NCBI GenBank assembly: GCA_028023455.1
Contig: JAQFVV010006197.1
Location: 17,607,254-17,671,253, forward strand
Direction of reading: 5' to 3'
Length of the DNA stretch: 64,000 nucleotides
DNA from: Epiperipatus broadwayi
Lineage: Eukaryota; Onychophora; Udeonychophora; Euonychophora; Peripatidae
Part shown: piece by piece, positions 36,906-47,859 of the stretch
How positions within the stretch are numbered: the first letter of the stretch is position 1
How the letters are laid out: the number at the start of each line of letters is the position of its first letter
Made by a program: the position numbers and the translations under genes
Notes under the pieces: generated by a model
Told to the model about the DNA's origin: nothing
The model's input: only the letters and a program-made list of their open reading frames with translations
Databases searched by the model: none

Positions 36906-37489
36906 AATTATATTTTTGTTTGTTCAAGAGCTGAACTAAACTAGCAAAGGGCCATATTTGATCTAAATCTTTAATTAATTATTTTATAGTATATACATGC
37001 CTTTTAACAAGCTGGGTGAAGAAGCTGTTAATGATAGGAAAACAATGAAAGTAAATTAATGTAGGCCAAGTGCTTTCAAGGTTTTGTTCCTCATAATCAT
37101 CAAAATAGATTTTAAATCGTTGTTGTGATATTGATAAATGATAGTGTATGCAAATGCATATGTAAATTAATGTCCATTTTCTGGAGATAGCGAAACATAT
37201 GTCACGTCTATTGATCGCATTTGTTATCGTTGATGATAAAATACACTTCTTTTATCTTCCTTTTGCAATCGTTAGCCTTAGTGCACACTAAGGGCTGTGA
37301 AAAACCACCAAGCACTCCTGACAAGATTAACTGTTTCAAGATGTGATGTTGCCCCATCAAAAGCTTGTACTATATGCGGTACAAGCAGAATTTTTTTTCT
37401 TTCTCATTTTTGTGCTCTTCTCATTATTCCTCCGTTTTTATTTTTTTTTTTGTTTACTTTTTTGGTCATGAGCTTACTTAAGATTAAAC
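36906..37489. other. Non-coding DNA, partly balanced composition
   Basis: A patch at 37,270-37,390 (KNHQALLTRLTVSRCDVAP, then SKACTICGTSR in one frame) looks coding-like but matches nothing I know. The remainder is T-rich. Confidence 0.3.
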
Positions 37490-37567
37490 CAGTAGAAAAC
37501 TCTTCATACAGAAGTGCCACTTATACAAGAAGGTTTGTGCATACAATTCCCTATCTAGTGCCTACAC

Positions 37568-37626
37568 ATCTAATATCTCCAAGCTAGTTTCTAGCTTATG
37601 GCTTTCATCAATGAATAGCTTTGGAT
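37568..37626 (-). ncRNA. Hammerhead ribozyme relic, family R (copy R1)
   Basis: On -: outer stem I ATCCAA (37,626-37,621) with TTAGAT (37,573-37,568, one mismatch), core TTGATGA (37,611-37,605, C3 changed to T), stem II AAGC-CATAA-GCTA, GAAA (37,591-37,588), CTAGCT in place of CTAGTC. Two core changes make activity unlikely. Confidence 0.6.
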
Positions 37627-37721
37627 GTAAGAGATTAATCTGAGAGTATTGAATGAATAGGCACTAGGTAGTGATTTTATGCACAAACCTTTTTCCATCC
37701 ATTGATTACTAAGACTTGCAG

Positions 37722-38160
37722 TTGATGGTACTCCTGTATGGAGATTTTTCTAATAAAGGAATATACATATAAATGGAAAAATATGGGTGATTTAGTCTGC
37801 AAGTTATGTAAAGAAGACCTAGAAAATCTTAGACATCTATCTGATAATTGAATGCAAATGCCTGCAAACGGAAAGGACACAAATAATGAACTTGTAGAAG
37901 AATAAATATAAACAAAGTGATTATAGGAAAGTGAGTTCTTGGTTTTTATGCTGGGTTTGGGAAAAGATAAGGGGGATTGAATTTAGATATAAACGCCATG
38001 GAGTTGACAAAGATTATGTTGTGGAAATGGGATGGATCAACATAGAGAAGAATATGGGAAAAATTTAGGGTGGGGAAGGTAAGATGGCTACAGGTTTCTA
38101 TGGGTGGTATAGTGGCTGAGAGATTCCTGACTTCGAAAAAGGAGGTCACAGTGCATCATA
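37722..38160 (+). pseudogene. LINE B copy D, 3' end inserted in family R
   Basis: On +: TYKWKNMGDLVCKLCKEDLE and NLRHL (the Cys/His motif, with His), then the 3' UTR ending GGCTGAGAGATTCCTGACTT CG and GGAGGTCACAGTGCATCATA, colinear with the 3' UTR at 32,830-32,880. It has been truncated to the last ~440 bp, as is common for LINEs. Confidence 0.75.
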
Positions 38161-38215
38161 CTGTTTTAGCACAGCTTGTGTAAGCATAGGAAATGATGAT
38201 TATGTGATGTTCACT

Positions 38216-38699
38216 TAAGATTGTTGTAGATTTAACCGTTTTCACTTGCCGTGAGTTATATTGTGCACTATCAGTAATAGAAAGAAGTCTTTTTTTTGCA
38301 TCCATATTTTTTCTTCAATTTCTTATCCAACAATTAGTTTTTTTTTTTTTTGTAGTCCATTATATATGAATATGAAAAGTATGCAAAAATCATAACATTA
38401 GGAATACATTAATGAAGAAAATTTTAGGAGGTGAAACATCTTTAATTGTGATCTTATATGAGGCACTTGGGAATTTATTATAGTGTAGGAGTTTGTTGCA
38501 GTAAATGATTACATTTGATCAGTTCTGAATTGTTTGGGAAAAGATGGTTTGTTGAAATAAATTATTAAAATCTAAAAAGGTGATAAAAAGATGGCCTGTC
38601 TTTATGCTGTTGTATGAATATCTCATTTGAGATGTAATATTGTTATTAATAATGATGATAGTGACAAAAAAAAAAATAGTAGTTTACATAGAAATAAAA
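38216..38699. other. AT-rich non-coding DNA
   Basis: Nothing recognisable. Confidence 0.4.
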
Positions 38700-40340
38700 A
38701 TTTAAGTATTTAAATTTGTTTCTAATTATAGGCACATAGAATGTGTAAATTTTGATAATCAAAAAATTGATTTAAGATTAATATAGTGAAACTCATCTTG
38801 CAAAGAAAGGAAAACAAGATTAAGCACATAGAATGAAGAATAGTTTGTATATGAACAGAGGCTGCATAATATTGGATTTGTTGCAAATTTTAATATGGTA
38901 TCTTCTATATTTAGAATTCCTAGATATAATCAATTCAAAACATTAATGATGCCAAAAATTGTTTTGCACTATGGTATATGTGCGCACATTATTTATGCTG
39001 TATTAGTATTGTATCATTACTGTTTCAGTGAAAGAGTAAATTATGTTTGTAAATTAATAATATTGGTAGGTAAAATAAACTTTAGTCGAAAAGGTACTAG
39101 AAATAATGGTATTAGTTATCTGAACTCTGCCATTGAATATCTGCATAGCACTATGAAACTTTATAGATTATGTTATAGATAGAAGTAAAGATATAAAAGA
39201 AGTCAATAATATGAATTATTTACAGTCGTTAAATTTTAGACAAGATTAAAATAACAGAGCTATTAAAAAATTGGCTTTAACCCAAATATGTCAGGATGAA
39301 ATTTGATGTTCTGTTTAAGCAACTGCAATTTTGTGCTACCCATTAAACATACCATTTGGATTTGTTATTGTTTATGTTAATGATGCACAGAATGGGTTAT
39401 GAAAAAAAAAAAAATCCAACTGATTAGTTTTCTAAAAGTAATTTTATTAATAACTTAAATTTTTAAAAAAGGTGGTTTTCATATTTAGCTGAATTATAAA
39501 ATAAATAAAAACTTCATAAACAGTATCTGATTCATAAATTAGAACTGTCAAGAGAATAAAATCATTTGCTGTTCATGGTCACTTAATAGTCAGTTGTTTT
39601 TGATGTGTTGAAAATAACGTATCAGAAACACAAAACCTAGTTATTATTCATACTTAAATGTCAACCAGTAATTGTGATGATGATGAAGTGAAAATGTATA
39701 TAAAGAAATTAAAAAAAGCCTAGAATATAAAAATAATCATATATTGCTAATAGAAATATAGAATTTTGAGTAAGAAAGAAAAAAAGATGATAAAATTGTT
39801 GGAGATTATGGATTGGGGTAAAAATTAGAGCAGTGAAAATGGATGTTTTTTTAAAAAAATAAAATAGGAATAGTAATGAATACATTGTTTAAAATTACTA
39901 AAGAGAATTTAAATATGAAATGTTGCAAATGGTAAAAATAGATTTCAATTAGGTTATATATACATATTTTTAAAAAAGATTTTGCCCATAGTAAGAATAT
40001 ATGCATATTCTAGCTAATACGGAAAAGGTTCGTAGTTTAAAATTGGTATTAACTCATAAAAGAGGTTAAAAAGAAATAAAAATTTGATAAAGCTAAAGGA
40101 AAGATTGGAGAAAATTTTATAGTAATATAATATTTAAATCAAATTGAATTTTCAGCTTTAATAACGGTTTCTCAGAAAGGTTGATTAACCAACATATTGA
40201 AATATTTACTAAGAAATTAAAATCTTAGATTCAAATTCCTAATATTGCAAAATTAAATAGTAGCTTTCATTATCTTACAAACTAAAATTTAAGTGTATGT
40301 CATTATGAATAAAATTATTAACAATTTTTAGGATAAATTA
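38700..40340 (+). pseudogene. Very old LINE endonuclease relic (tentative)
   Basis: The + strand is purine-rich and shows scattered endonuclease-like words in the correct order: a G-T-W-N-V-like start near 38,735, S/KETHLAK-like near 38,790, and VGDYGLG near 39,805 (compare 'VG.YG.G..NERG' of RTE-like endonucleases). It is too decayed for a family call, and chance similarity is possible. Confidence 0.3.
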
Positions 40341-40372
40341 GTGAAGAAAGATAAATCATGCATTATCTATAT

Positions 40373-40775
40373 CAGGGATCAGCAAACTATTACCGAAGAG
40401 CCATTTTGTTCATATCTCCCCAATAAAACATTCAGGGAAAGAGATGTATCTTCCCACCCCAATTAAGAATGAAAAATATATTCATAAAAATTAATGGCTG
40501 TGGATTTGAACATATATTTTATTAATAGAACATAATAGAATCTAAATACATCCTAATAAAAATGAAAATTCTTTTAAAAATTAATATAAACAAAAATTAT
40601 TTTGATAGTTTGATCTATTCACAAGGCTGAATCCAAGTAACAATGTTATAATGTGCATTTTTTCTTTCCTAGAGTTATCAAAATATTTAATTACAAGAAG
40701 GAAATAAAAAAATGTGTTTATATTATAATAAAGAGAGCCACGTTTGGCATGCATGCCATAGTTTGCTTATCCCTG
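40373..40775. mobile_element. hAT-type MITE, 403 bp
   Basis: The terminal inverted repeats CAGGGATCAGCAAACTAT and ATAGTTTGCTTATCCCTG match at 17 of 18 positions. The flanking 8-mers ATCTATAT and GTCTGTAC agree at 5 of 8 and fit the nTCTnTAn preference of hAT elements. There is no ORF. The 5' CAGGG..GCAAACT end is a common hAT form. The copy is probably old, given the diverged target duplication. Confidence 0.8.
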
Positions 40776-41289
40776 GTCTGTACTGTACCACACAGAAATT
40801 GCCCTCCAATATATTATGGGAAACAATAAAGGCTAGATTGTCACAGCATTTGTATAATAGAGCTAAAAATTAAAAAAACATAATCATTTGTTGTGAACAT
40901 GAAAAAATGTGGGACCATTCATATGAATCAAATTAGATCATGTTGTTTGTATACAGAGGAATGATTAGAGACAAAAAGATTTAAAAATCTTGGTTTGTGA
41001 AACATTTTAATCATGTCGTTGACATCAACACTTATAGTTTGCCACTTAACACTTATTAGTTTACTTAATATATTGTTTGCATTAACTATTATTTTGTGTT
41101 TATTGGTTTTGACAATGATATGCAGCCTCAAAAGCTGGTTTAGTTTATAATTTTGAATTAATTATTTCATAATTAAGTCTGAAAATTTAATCAGACATTT
41201 AATTATTATGCAATTTATATTTATTATTTCAATTCATTAACAGTAAATAATAATAGTATAATTAATAAAGTATATTCAAATAAGGCCGC
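40776..41289. other. AT-rich non-coding DNA
   Basis: Nothing recognisable. Confidence 0.4.
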
Positions 41290-41740
41290 AAAAAGTTTTC
41301 TGTTAACTGAAAGGTGACCCTTTGATTCTTCTTGGAGGACTTAAAGGAACAGGACAGGGGAAATTCTTAATGTCCATTCTATACATTCTTTGTCATTGCA
41401 GCTATTCTTACTATGTGAAACATGGATGGGCTACTCATCAATACACATTAACCAGCATAGTAAGTTTATTGGCTTTTTACTTTTGGGTTAAGATCAAGAA
41501 ACACCACAGTCTTTCTCTTTACTTGCCTGATAGCTCTTAACTGAAATATCAAGTTGCAAGCAAGGCAGTGGTTGATGACTGAAAGCAGATGGTGCTAAGA
41601 ATCTCCTGATTGTATACTAAGACTGCCATTTGATAACTTTTTATTTAGGTATTTACAACTGCAGATCACTTTCAAGTGAAGGAAGATTGCAGTAATTGAA
41701 AGAAGAACTGTCATATTTGTGAAGTTAGAAGAAAAGTTAC
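41290..41740 (+). mobile_element. RTE 5' fragment (second copy)
   Basis: It matches 24,085-24,600: the leader (GTTAACTGAAAG, CTTGGAGG.CTTAAAGGAAC, CATGGATGGGCT), then the ORF start encoding TYNCRSLSSEGRLQ. The 3' side is missing from just after the C-E-V-R motif. RTE copies are usually 5'-truncated. A 5' piece without a 3' end implies later deletion or recombination. Confidence 0.85.
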
Positions 41741-42090
41741 GTACAAATGTCACTAATATGTGTTACATTATCTTAGTTAGAAACAAGATTATACTACTGA
41801 AATTTAAATAAGTTACCATTCTTCTGTACTAACAAAGCAAGGTTGTACTAGTTTATATGGGTCTTAAGAATGATTACTTTTGCTGTTATATAATTGACAT
41901 AATAAATTTAATGAGAACTGTTGAAGATATTAAAATGTCCAAACATGATTATTGGTGAATAATATTTCTGTAATGTAATTTTTCACTACACCACTCTCAC
42001 AAGATAGGGACTGGTTTCTATCCACTTTAAACATCTTGTGGAGGGATGTAATCATAAACATATGATCAAAGATATCTGAAAAAGATCTAT

Positions 42091-42148
42091 GATTCCCAAG
42101 ATGCATATTTCATGCTGAATCAGCGCTCATCAATTGGCCTAAAACACA
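42091..42148 (-). ncRNA. Hammerhead ribozyme, family H (copy H1)
   Basis: On -: inner stem I CCAA (42,137-42,134) with TTGG after the cleavage site, core TTGATGA (42,133-42,127; first C changed to T), stem II GCGCTG-ATT-CAGCAT (4 central pairs), GAAA (42,111-42,108), short stem III TATGCATC, cleavage expected 3' of the C at 42,100. The outer stem I is weakened. It has one core substitution, so it is close to functional. Confidence 0.65.
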
Positions 42149-42445
42149 ATCTCATATCTTCATCATTGATTAGTATATATATATAGCAAATTATTACAGT
42201 TTAATTGATGTATCAAATGTGCTGCCCTCACAACTTTGACACAAATAATTTAATGAAAGTATATTAATAATTTTTTAGTAGTCATTCATTAGACTAGAGA
42301 TTATCCAATAATGAATAATATCTGTAGTGTAATTTTCACTACACCACCCTTAAACAAGGTGGGGGCTGATTTCTAGCCACATTTAACACTTTGTGGATTG
42401 GTGTAATCATAAACATATAACCAAAGACATGTGAAAAAGATCTAT

Positions 42446-42500
42446 GATTCCCATAATGTACATTTTGTGCTGAACTAGCACTGACCAGTTGGCTCAGACC
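42446..42500 (-). ncRNA. Hammerhead relic, family H (copy H2)
   Basis: On -: stem I CCAA kept, core CTGGTCA (two changes, including the essential G8), stem II GTGCTA-GTT-CAGCAC almost perfect, AAAA in place of GAAA, and the cleavage C lost. It is inactive by these changes. Stem II survives best. Confidence 0.55.
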
Positions 42501-42731
42501 ATAATCTCATACATATCTTTATACTGTTTATAATATATATAAATAGAAAATTACTACAGTTTAATTGACAAGTGTCAAAGGTGTTTCCATCATAACTTTG
42601 ACACTACTTTTATTTAGTGATTTTTTTCAAAGTTATAAGGGCAGCAGATATGACACTTGCCAATTAAACTGTAGTAATTTGCTATTTATATATATATTGA
42701 TCAATAATAAAGATATGTATAAGGGATTGTG

Positions 42732-42785
42732 GTCTGGACCAACTAGTCAGTGCTGGTTCAGGATGAAAAGGGCATCTTGGGGATC
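42732..42785 (+). ncRNA. Hammerhead relic, family H (copy H3)
   Basis: Stem I strands GTCTGGACCAA and CTTGGGGATC are kept, core CTAGTCA (42,743-42,749; damaged), stem II GTGCTG-GTT-CAGGAT with one mismatch and one G·T, GAAA (42,765-42,768), and cleavage context ATC (C at 42,776). All helices persist while the core is mutated. Confidence 0.6.
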
Positions 42786-43090
42786 ATAGATTTTCTTCAC
42801 AAGTCTTTGGTCATATGTTCATAATCATATCTCTCCACAAAGTATTAAAAGTGAATAGAAATCAAAATACCTTGTGTGAGAATGATGTAGTGAAAATTAC
42901 ACTACAGAAATATTCATTATTGGATAATATCTAGTTTAATGAATGATAAATAAAAAAAATATATTTTCATTGAGTGATTTATGTCAAAGTTGTGAGGACA
43001 GTAGATTTGATACATCAATTAATTTGAAATAACTTGCTATCTATATATATACTGAACAATGATAAAAATATGTGTAAGAGATTGTGTTTG

Positions 43091-43140
43091 GGCCCAACCG
43101 TTGAATGCTGGTTTAGCACGTAATGTTCATTTTGGGGATC
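43091..43140 (+). ncRNA. Hammerhead relic, family H (copy H4)
   Basis: CCCAA, core CCGTTGA (damaged), stem II ATGCTG-GTT-TAGCAC, GTAA in place of GAAA, then TTTGGGGATC. It is recognised by colinearity with H3, 365 bp downstream in the same orientation. Confidence 0.5.
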
Positions 43141-43319
43141 ATAGGTATTTTTTTATATATTTATGATTACATCCCTTAATAAGATGTTAAAAATGGATAG
43201 AAATCAGTCTCTACCTTGTGTGGGAGTCATGTAGTGAAAATTACACTACAGAAATATTCATTATTGGATAATCTTGTCAAATGAATGACTAATAAAAAAA
43301 AAATTATCATTATTGGTGA

Positions 43320-44929
43320 GTTTTGTTTTCATATTGAAGTTCCATGCAAGCATTTTTATACATGCACAATCTTTTTTCACTGATTTTATAAAATTTTGAA
43401 TAGTGTTGTTATGTATGGTTATTCAATATTATTGAAATATACATTAAAGATATGTATTGTAATGGTAATCACCCTATTAACAAATACTGATAATGGTAAT
43501 TCTTCAAAGTAACAATAAAATGGCAATATTCGCAAATTAAATTTAGTCTAGAAGAATTATGAATATCTAACAGTGGAGTGACTATACAATTTTTATTTGT
43601 AATTAACTATTTTATAATAGTCACAGATAACAACCAGACTGTTCACTATAAAAACAATCCTTTATGCAAATTCAGCCATGTTTATATGACAGATAAAATA
43701 ATATAATTCAAATTCGGATATGAAATAATGAGCAACTAAAATTATTAACAATAACAATAATTTTAATTAACAATGATAATAATATTAATTATTGAACAGA
43801 ATGAGAATAAAATAACATATCATGTTTACATATAAATATTTGTATGGAGACCACACATGATAGGAAACATCTTTGTTGATTCATAATAATTCATAAAAAA
43901 GAAAGTATTATGCTTCAGTGATGTCATGTTTCATTAAATATTGAAGGTAGACATGATCATCAGAATCATTATTTTAAACATAGGCAAGCAATTTTTTTTA
44001 ATATTTTAATTTCTTGTGTGTTTCAATGAAGATTTTATTATTATTAAGAGTATCGAAATTATGCAGTTTTATAAATAAAATCGTAGAAGAATATTTCCAT
44101 TTGTAATTAGAGGACAAGTTTCCTTATATCAAGTGTCACACATTTTCAGTTTCTTAAGTTAATTAATAGATCTGCAGAATCAAAATTAATTTATAAGGCA
44201 TTTCTTTGTTTACAGTTCCATAATAAGCCACACAAATGGAAAGTTCAATGGCTGAGGGAGATTTTACCACAGAAATTGCATTATATTTACTTAAACAATC
44301 ATTATAATTTTTTGACTTGCCTCTTATAAGTGGCACAACGAAGAAATGTCAGTTCCCTCTCTTTTCTTTAAAGCAGACGATCTGAGTTTTTTTTTTTTTT
44401 GTTTCCAATTGGTTTTCATAGCAATTTGGTATTATTAATACTTAATTAAATTTTACAATAAAGGATTGTAATACATTTTTAATTTTTACAATTATTATTA
44501 TTTTAAATTTCTTCACATTTTATTTTATACACATGACTTTTATTTGTAGTAGAATATATAATAATAAAAAAAATGCATACACATTTACCAAAAAGTCATG
44601 CATGTAAACTCTGTCATGGCAGTTACAATATATATAAAACTTTTTTAATGAGAAATTTGCATGGTAAAAATGTAAATAAATATATTTCAAGATCAATTTT
44701 TCTATATAGCAGAATTGATATTATGAAAATAATTTCTCTTTCTGTTGTACAATATAAAATCTTTTACTGGTAGCATTTTAATGGATGGGAAATTTTAAAT
44801 AATTGAAAGCAATATATGCATAAGACATAATATTTATTTTTATATATAACATTTCAGCATGGGTCAATTCTAATAGTATACTTATAGGTTATATGATGGA
44901 GTATTTTCACCATTCAGTTGAAATTGTTC
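43320..44929. other. AT-rich non-coding DNA
   Basis: No recognisable gene or element. A T14 run lies near 44,387. Confidence 0.45.
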
Positions 44930-45140
44930 AAAAATTTTTTAGAAAAATTAAAACTATTAAATACATTCAGCTGTTAATAACAACACACAGATTGGGATAG
45001 AACATAGTGTTTTGTGTGATGTTGTTTTAATTTTTTCAATTGTTGCTAGCCTGACAAGTGATGCCACGGAAATTGAATCAATGACCTTTAGATGTATGAA
45101 TACCCTATTTAAAATAAATCTTTAACTAATTAGGCTATTC
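44930..45140 (+). repeat. Family F single arm, degenerate
   Basis: Contains ATACATTCAGCTGTTAATAA, GTTGCTAGCCTGACAAGTGA, TGACCTTTAGATGTATGAA in the same order as the arms at 29,680-29,830. No second arm is present. Confidence 0.55.
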
Positions 45141-45715
45141 TGTCAGAGTTAACTATAAATAAAATGCTATCATCACAAATCTTAGATAATCATTACTGTC
45201 TGAATGCTAGGTTTTTAATCATGTAGATAGGTTATTGGTGCTTGAACATTATTTAAAAAACTTTTCCTTGGTGTATGATTTCCAGTTTTTTCAACTATTT
45301 CACTTTATAAAAGCATTCTGTATCATTTTGAATGTATAACTCAATTTCATTTTTTCACTTGTTTTCAAGGCACCTTCATTTTTCATATTGTTTGTCTATG
45401 AGATTTTTTTTTTTAAATACCAGAATTCCACATTTTCAACTTTTAGTGACCAACCATGCCAAGGTTCTTGAGGCAGAGCAAAGTTTTAAAATTTTATACA
45501 TTTTGAATATTGAAAAAATATGTGTAACACATTTATAGTTTTTTTTAAAAATTTGTCTTTTTTTATTTTTAAAAAATGTTTGTATAATTATGTTATTTTT
45601 GATTTTTATTAACAAACTTCATTTTCAACCAATAAAATATTACATGATTTACTTACATATTGCTGTTTTAGTAGCATATATATATATATTAACACTTTTT
45701 ATATAAGTTTTAGTA
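45141..45715. other. AT-rich non-coding DNA
   Basis: Nothing recognisable. Confidence 0.4.
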
Positions 45716-45765
45716 ATAGATGCCAGAATAATAATGCTTAATAAATCCCTATTCTGTGCTGTCCT

Positions 45766-45824
45766 ATCCAATATCTTCAGGCTAGTTTCAAGTTTAAGAC
45801 TTTCATCAGTAAGGAACTTTGGAT
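45766..45824 (-). ncRNA. Hammerhead ribozyme, family R (copy R2)
   Basis: On -: outer stem I ATCCAA (45,824-45,819) with TTGGAT (45,771-45,766), inner CCTTA with TGAAG (one mismatch), an intact core CTGATGA (45,809-45,803), stem II AAGT-..-ACTT, GAAA (45,89x: 45,789-45,786 on +), and CTAGCC where GTC is expected. Only the cleavage triplet departs from a working sequence (GCC, which hammerheads do not cut well). Confidence 0.65.
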
Positions 45825-46481
45825 TTTGGAACAGTGCGCCTGCACCTTTAAGATTTTCTTTTCTCCTGGCAGCAATCACTTACTTCTCTGTTATTCTGTC
45901 AAGCTATCAGCCAAACTCAAAAACATGTTTTCACTCTTAACCAAGTTGCTTGTATAATCATATAGATCTGAAAATAGTTTAGTGTCTATATATTGTAGTG
46001 TCTTTAGTTTTTTAATAATTTTAGGCCTCTTTATCCTGCAGTCAGGATTTGGTATAAACCAATAAAATATGTGACTAGTTTACATATTGCTGCTTCAATA
46101 GCATACATTTTTTCTCATCATCTTTATGTCACTAAATTAGTTTTAAATTTGTGGCTGGTGTTTTGGAACAGTGCACTTGGATCTTTAGGATCTAATGCAC
46201 CTTCCTTCTGGATAGCAGCAATATATGTTAGAATCCAATTGATATTTGGTTGGTTTATACCAAATCCTGGTTAAAGGATAGAGGTGCCTACAATTATTAA
46301 AAAAAAACAAGGTACACCATAACATAGAAACTGAACTGGTTTTAGATTTATAAGACTATATAAGCAACTTGCTTAAGATTGAAAACATTTATATGTTTTT
46401 CAGTTTGGGCTAATAGCTTGATAGTATAACAGAGAAGTAAATGATGGCTGCGAGAAGGAAAGTGCATTAGAGTCTTCCAAA

Positions 46482-46540
46482 ATCCAAAACTCTTCACCGA
46501 TGAAAGCCATAAGCTTGAAACTAGTCTGAGGATATTGGAT
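46482..46540 (+). ncRNA. Hammerhead ribozyme, family R (copy R3)
   Basis: Outer stem I ATCCAA (46,482-46,487) / TTGGAT (46,535-46,540), inner stem I CTTCA / TGAGG fully paired with wobble, core CCGATGA (46,497-46,503; U4 changed to C), stem II AAGC-CATAA-GCTT with 4 pairs, GAAA (46,517-46,520), stem III CTAG, cleavage after GTC (C at 46,526). It has one core change. Confidence 0.7.
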
Positions 46541-46595
46541 AGAATATTCACAGGATAGAGATTTCTTAAGCACTATCATTTGGTATCTATTACTT

Positions 46596-47459
46596 ACTAA
46601 AGCTTATAATAAGTGACAAAGAGTTTATGAAAGGAAAATGTATGCTGCTAAACTTCTATCTTGTATTTTTTAATTAGTATTGTCTATTTTAATGTTTATT
46701 ATTATTTAAAAATATTAAAGTTCATGTTTAATATGGGACTTTGTCCTTGCCTCGGATACGTAAGTGCCCATATCTCAAGTTCTGAAGAATTTTCTGTTTT
46801 CTGTCCACATAATTTATGATAAAGACCGTTAAACATCCCTACTGCTTTATCTGGTAGAATTATTCTTCTCAAACAAGTGAAAGACTTTATCTGGTCCAAT
46901 TTTTATTTTTTAGCTTTATTCCATTTTTTTTTAAAATATCATATTTCATGATTTTTGTCTTTTTTTTTATTATTGTACTTTATATCATAGCATGTTTTTA
47001 GAAATGTATTTTTGTTTTTGAGTGAATTTTGTATTTCATTTTCATGTATAATATGTGTATCATCTATAAATTGAATTAGGCTGCTAATTTGATGTTCATT
47101 GTTACACCATGACTTTTTGCAGTGTCAAGATACATCCTTGTTTTGTTTAGTAATTTTTATTTCTATTTTACTATTACATATATATGTTTGTCCTTGTTTT
47201 AAGAAGATTAATTATAAATTATTTTGCATGTTAATTACTTTATGTTAAGAAAATAAGAAAAAAAAAAAGGATCCATTGGTCAAGAACTTTCAAAAAGGAA
47301 GTAATTTCTACTGAATAATTATCACAATTATACAATCAGTTTTTAAGATTAGACTAACTTATCTTTTTATTTGATAAACCTTGAAAAATGCAAATATTTT
47401 AATTAAGTTTTATGGAGATTTACACTCTATTATTTAGTTTATTTTATTATTTATTTTAG
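46596..47459. other. Non-coding DNA with an unclassified block
   Basis: 46,690-46,900 is less AT-rich and open on - for 65 codons (PDKAVGMFNGLYHKLCGQKTE), without a recognisable domain. It may be an old element piece. No exon of the downstream gene is visible, but non-coding first exons could be missed. Confidence 0.3.
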
Positions 47460-47493
47460 AGTTTATCCATGGCTGACCTAACTGATGGAAGTG
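47460..47493 (+). CDS. Host gene, first coding exon (start codon)
   Basis: Acceptor ..TTTATTTTAG|A at 47,459/47,460 and donor GTG|GTATGT at 47,493/47,494. The ATG at 47,469 lies in a fair context (ATCCATGG) and gives M-A-D-L-T-D-G-S then one base of the next codon (phase 1). The exon at 58,079 begins with GT, completing Gly (GGT) and staying open to its donor, so the two join in frame. An acceptor before the ATG implies at least one untranslated exon upstream. Product unknown: an acidic start with no signal peptide. Confidence 0.55.
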
Positions 47494-47859
47494 GTATGTT
47501 ATTTTATATTTTTATTTAATTATTATCAATATAATTTTTGAATACTGCTATGGAAATGTTTAATATGTGTATATTTATTTATATCTATAAATAATATTTA
47601 AACAGTGAAGAAATAAAGAAAATAAGTATAGAAAAATAAGAACATATCTTCATTGAATTCATCTATCTTCTTCAAAATTCTAAGTTCAAAAAGGAAGTAC
47701 TCATTGAATAAAATGATTTAAATAAATTGCCAAATTTTTAGTTGTTGATTTAGCCGACATAAAATATAAAAATTAATTTTATTAATTTATAATTTTATGT
47801 AACTTTTAAGTACCTTTATTAAAACAGGCAAAACTTAGTATACGTATTGTCACACACAG

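Larger units (their letters stand above)
37490..38215 (-). mobile_element. Family R repeat interrupted by a LINE B 3' fragment
   Basis: 37,490-37,721 and 38,161-38,215 together match the R repeat at 47,870-48,085: the words GTGATTTTATGCACAA, CCATCCATTGATTACT and AAGCATAGGAAATG are in the same order. They are separated here by LINE B sequence. The R part carries a hammerhead on - (separate entry). Confidence 0.7.
41959..43308. mobile_element. Family H hammerhead array: inverted pair of head-to-tail dimers
   Basis: Four related units of about 330-365 bp. Two are on - (42,465 upstream of 42,125 in that sense) and two on + (42,745 then 43,110), each with one hammerhead. The units share TAGTGAAAATTACACTACA, ATTCATTATTGGATAAT, and CAAAGTTGTGAGG with GATACATCAATTAA. 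The whole 1.35-kb insert is bounded by the perfect 11-mer ATTATTGGTGA (41,948-41,958 and 43,309-43,319). A short A-run precedes the right border. There is no ORF. Tandem units each with a type I hammerhead are the hallmark of animal retrozymes and of Penelope-like pLTRs. The inverted arrangement also occurs in Penelope-like copies. Confidence 0.8.
45720..46595. mobile_element. Family R long foldback with two opposed hammerheads
   Basis: The left arm 45,740-46,055 and right arm 46,240-46,590 are reverse complements over about 310 bp: TATCCAATATC..CAG, TTTGGATTTTGGA, ACTTCTCTGTTAT, GTTGCTTATATAG and AGGATTTGGTATAAACCAA all recur inverted. The 200-bp centre holds a third, partial copy. Both arms carry a hammerhead (R2 on -, R3 on +). 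It has no ORF. Confidence 0.75.

Noticed and set aside
41959-43308. Simple DNA-transposon MITE cluster
   Set aside because: Inverted layout alone suggested MITEs, but there are no terminal repeats of a known superfamily. Each unit holds the same hammerhead fold, and one direct repeat bounds the entire insert.
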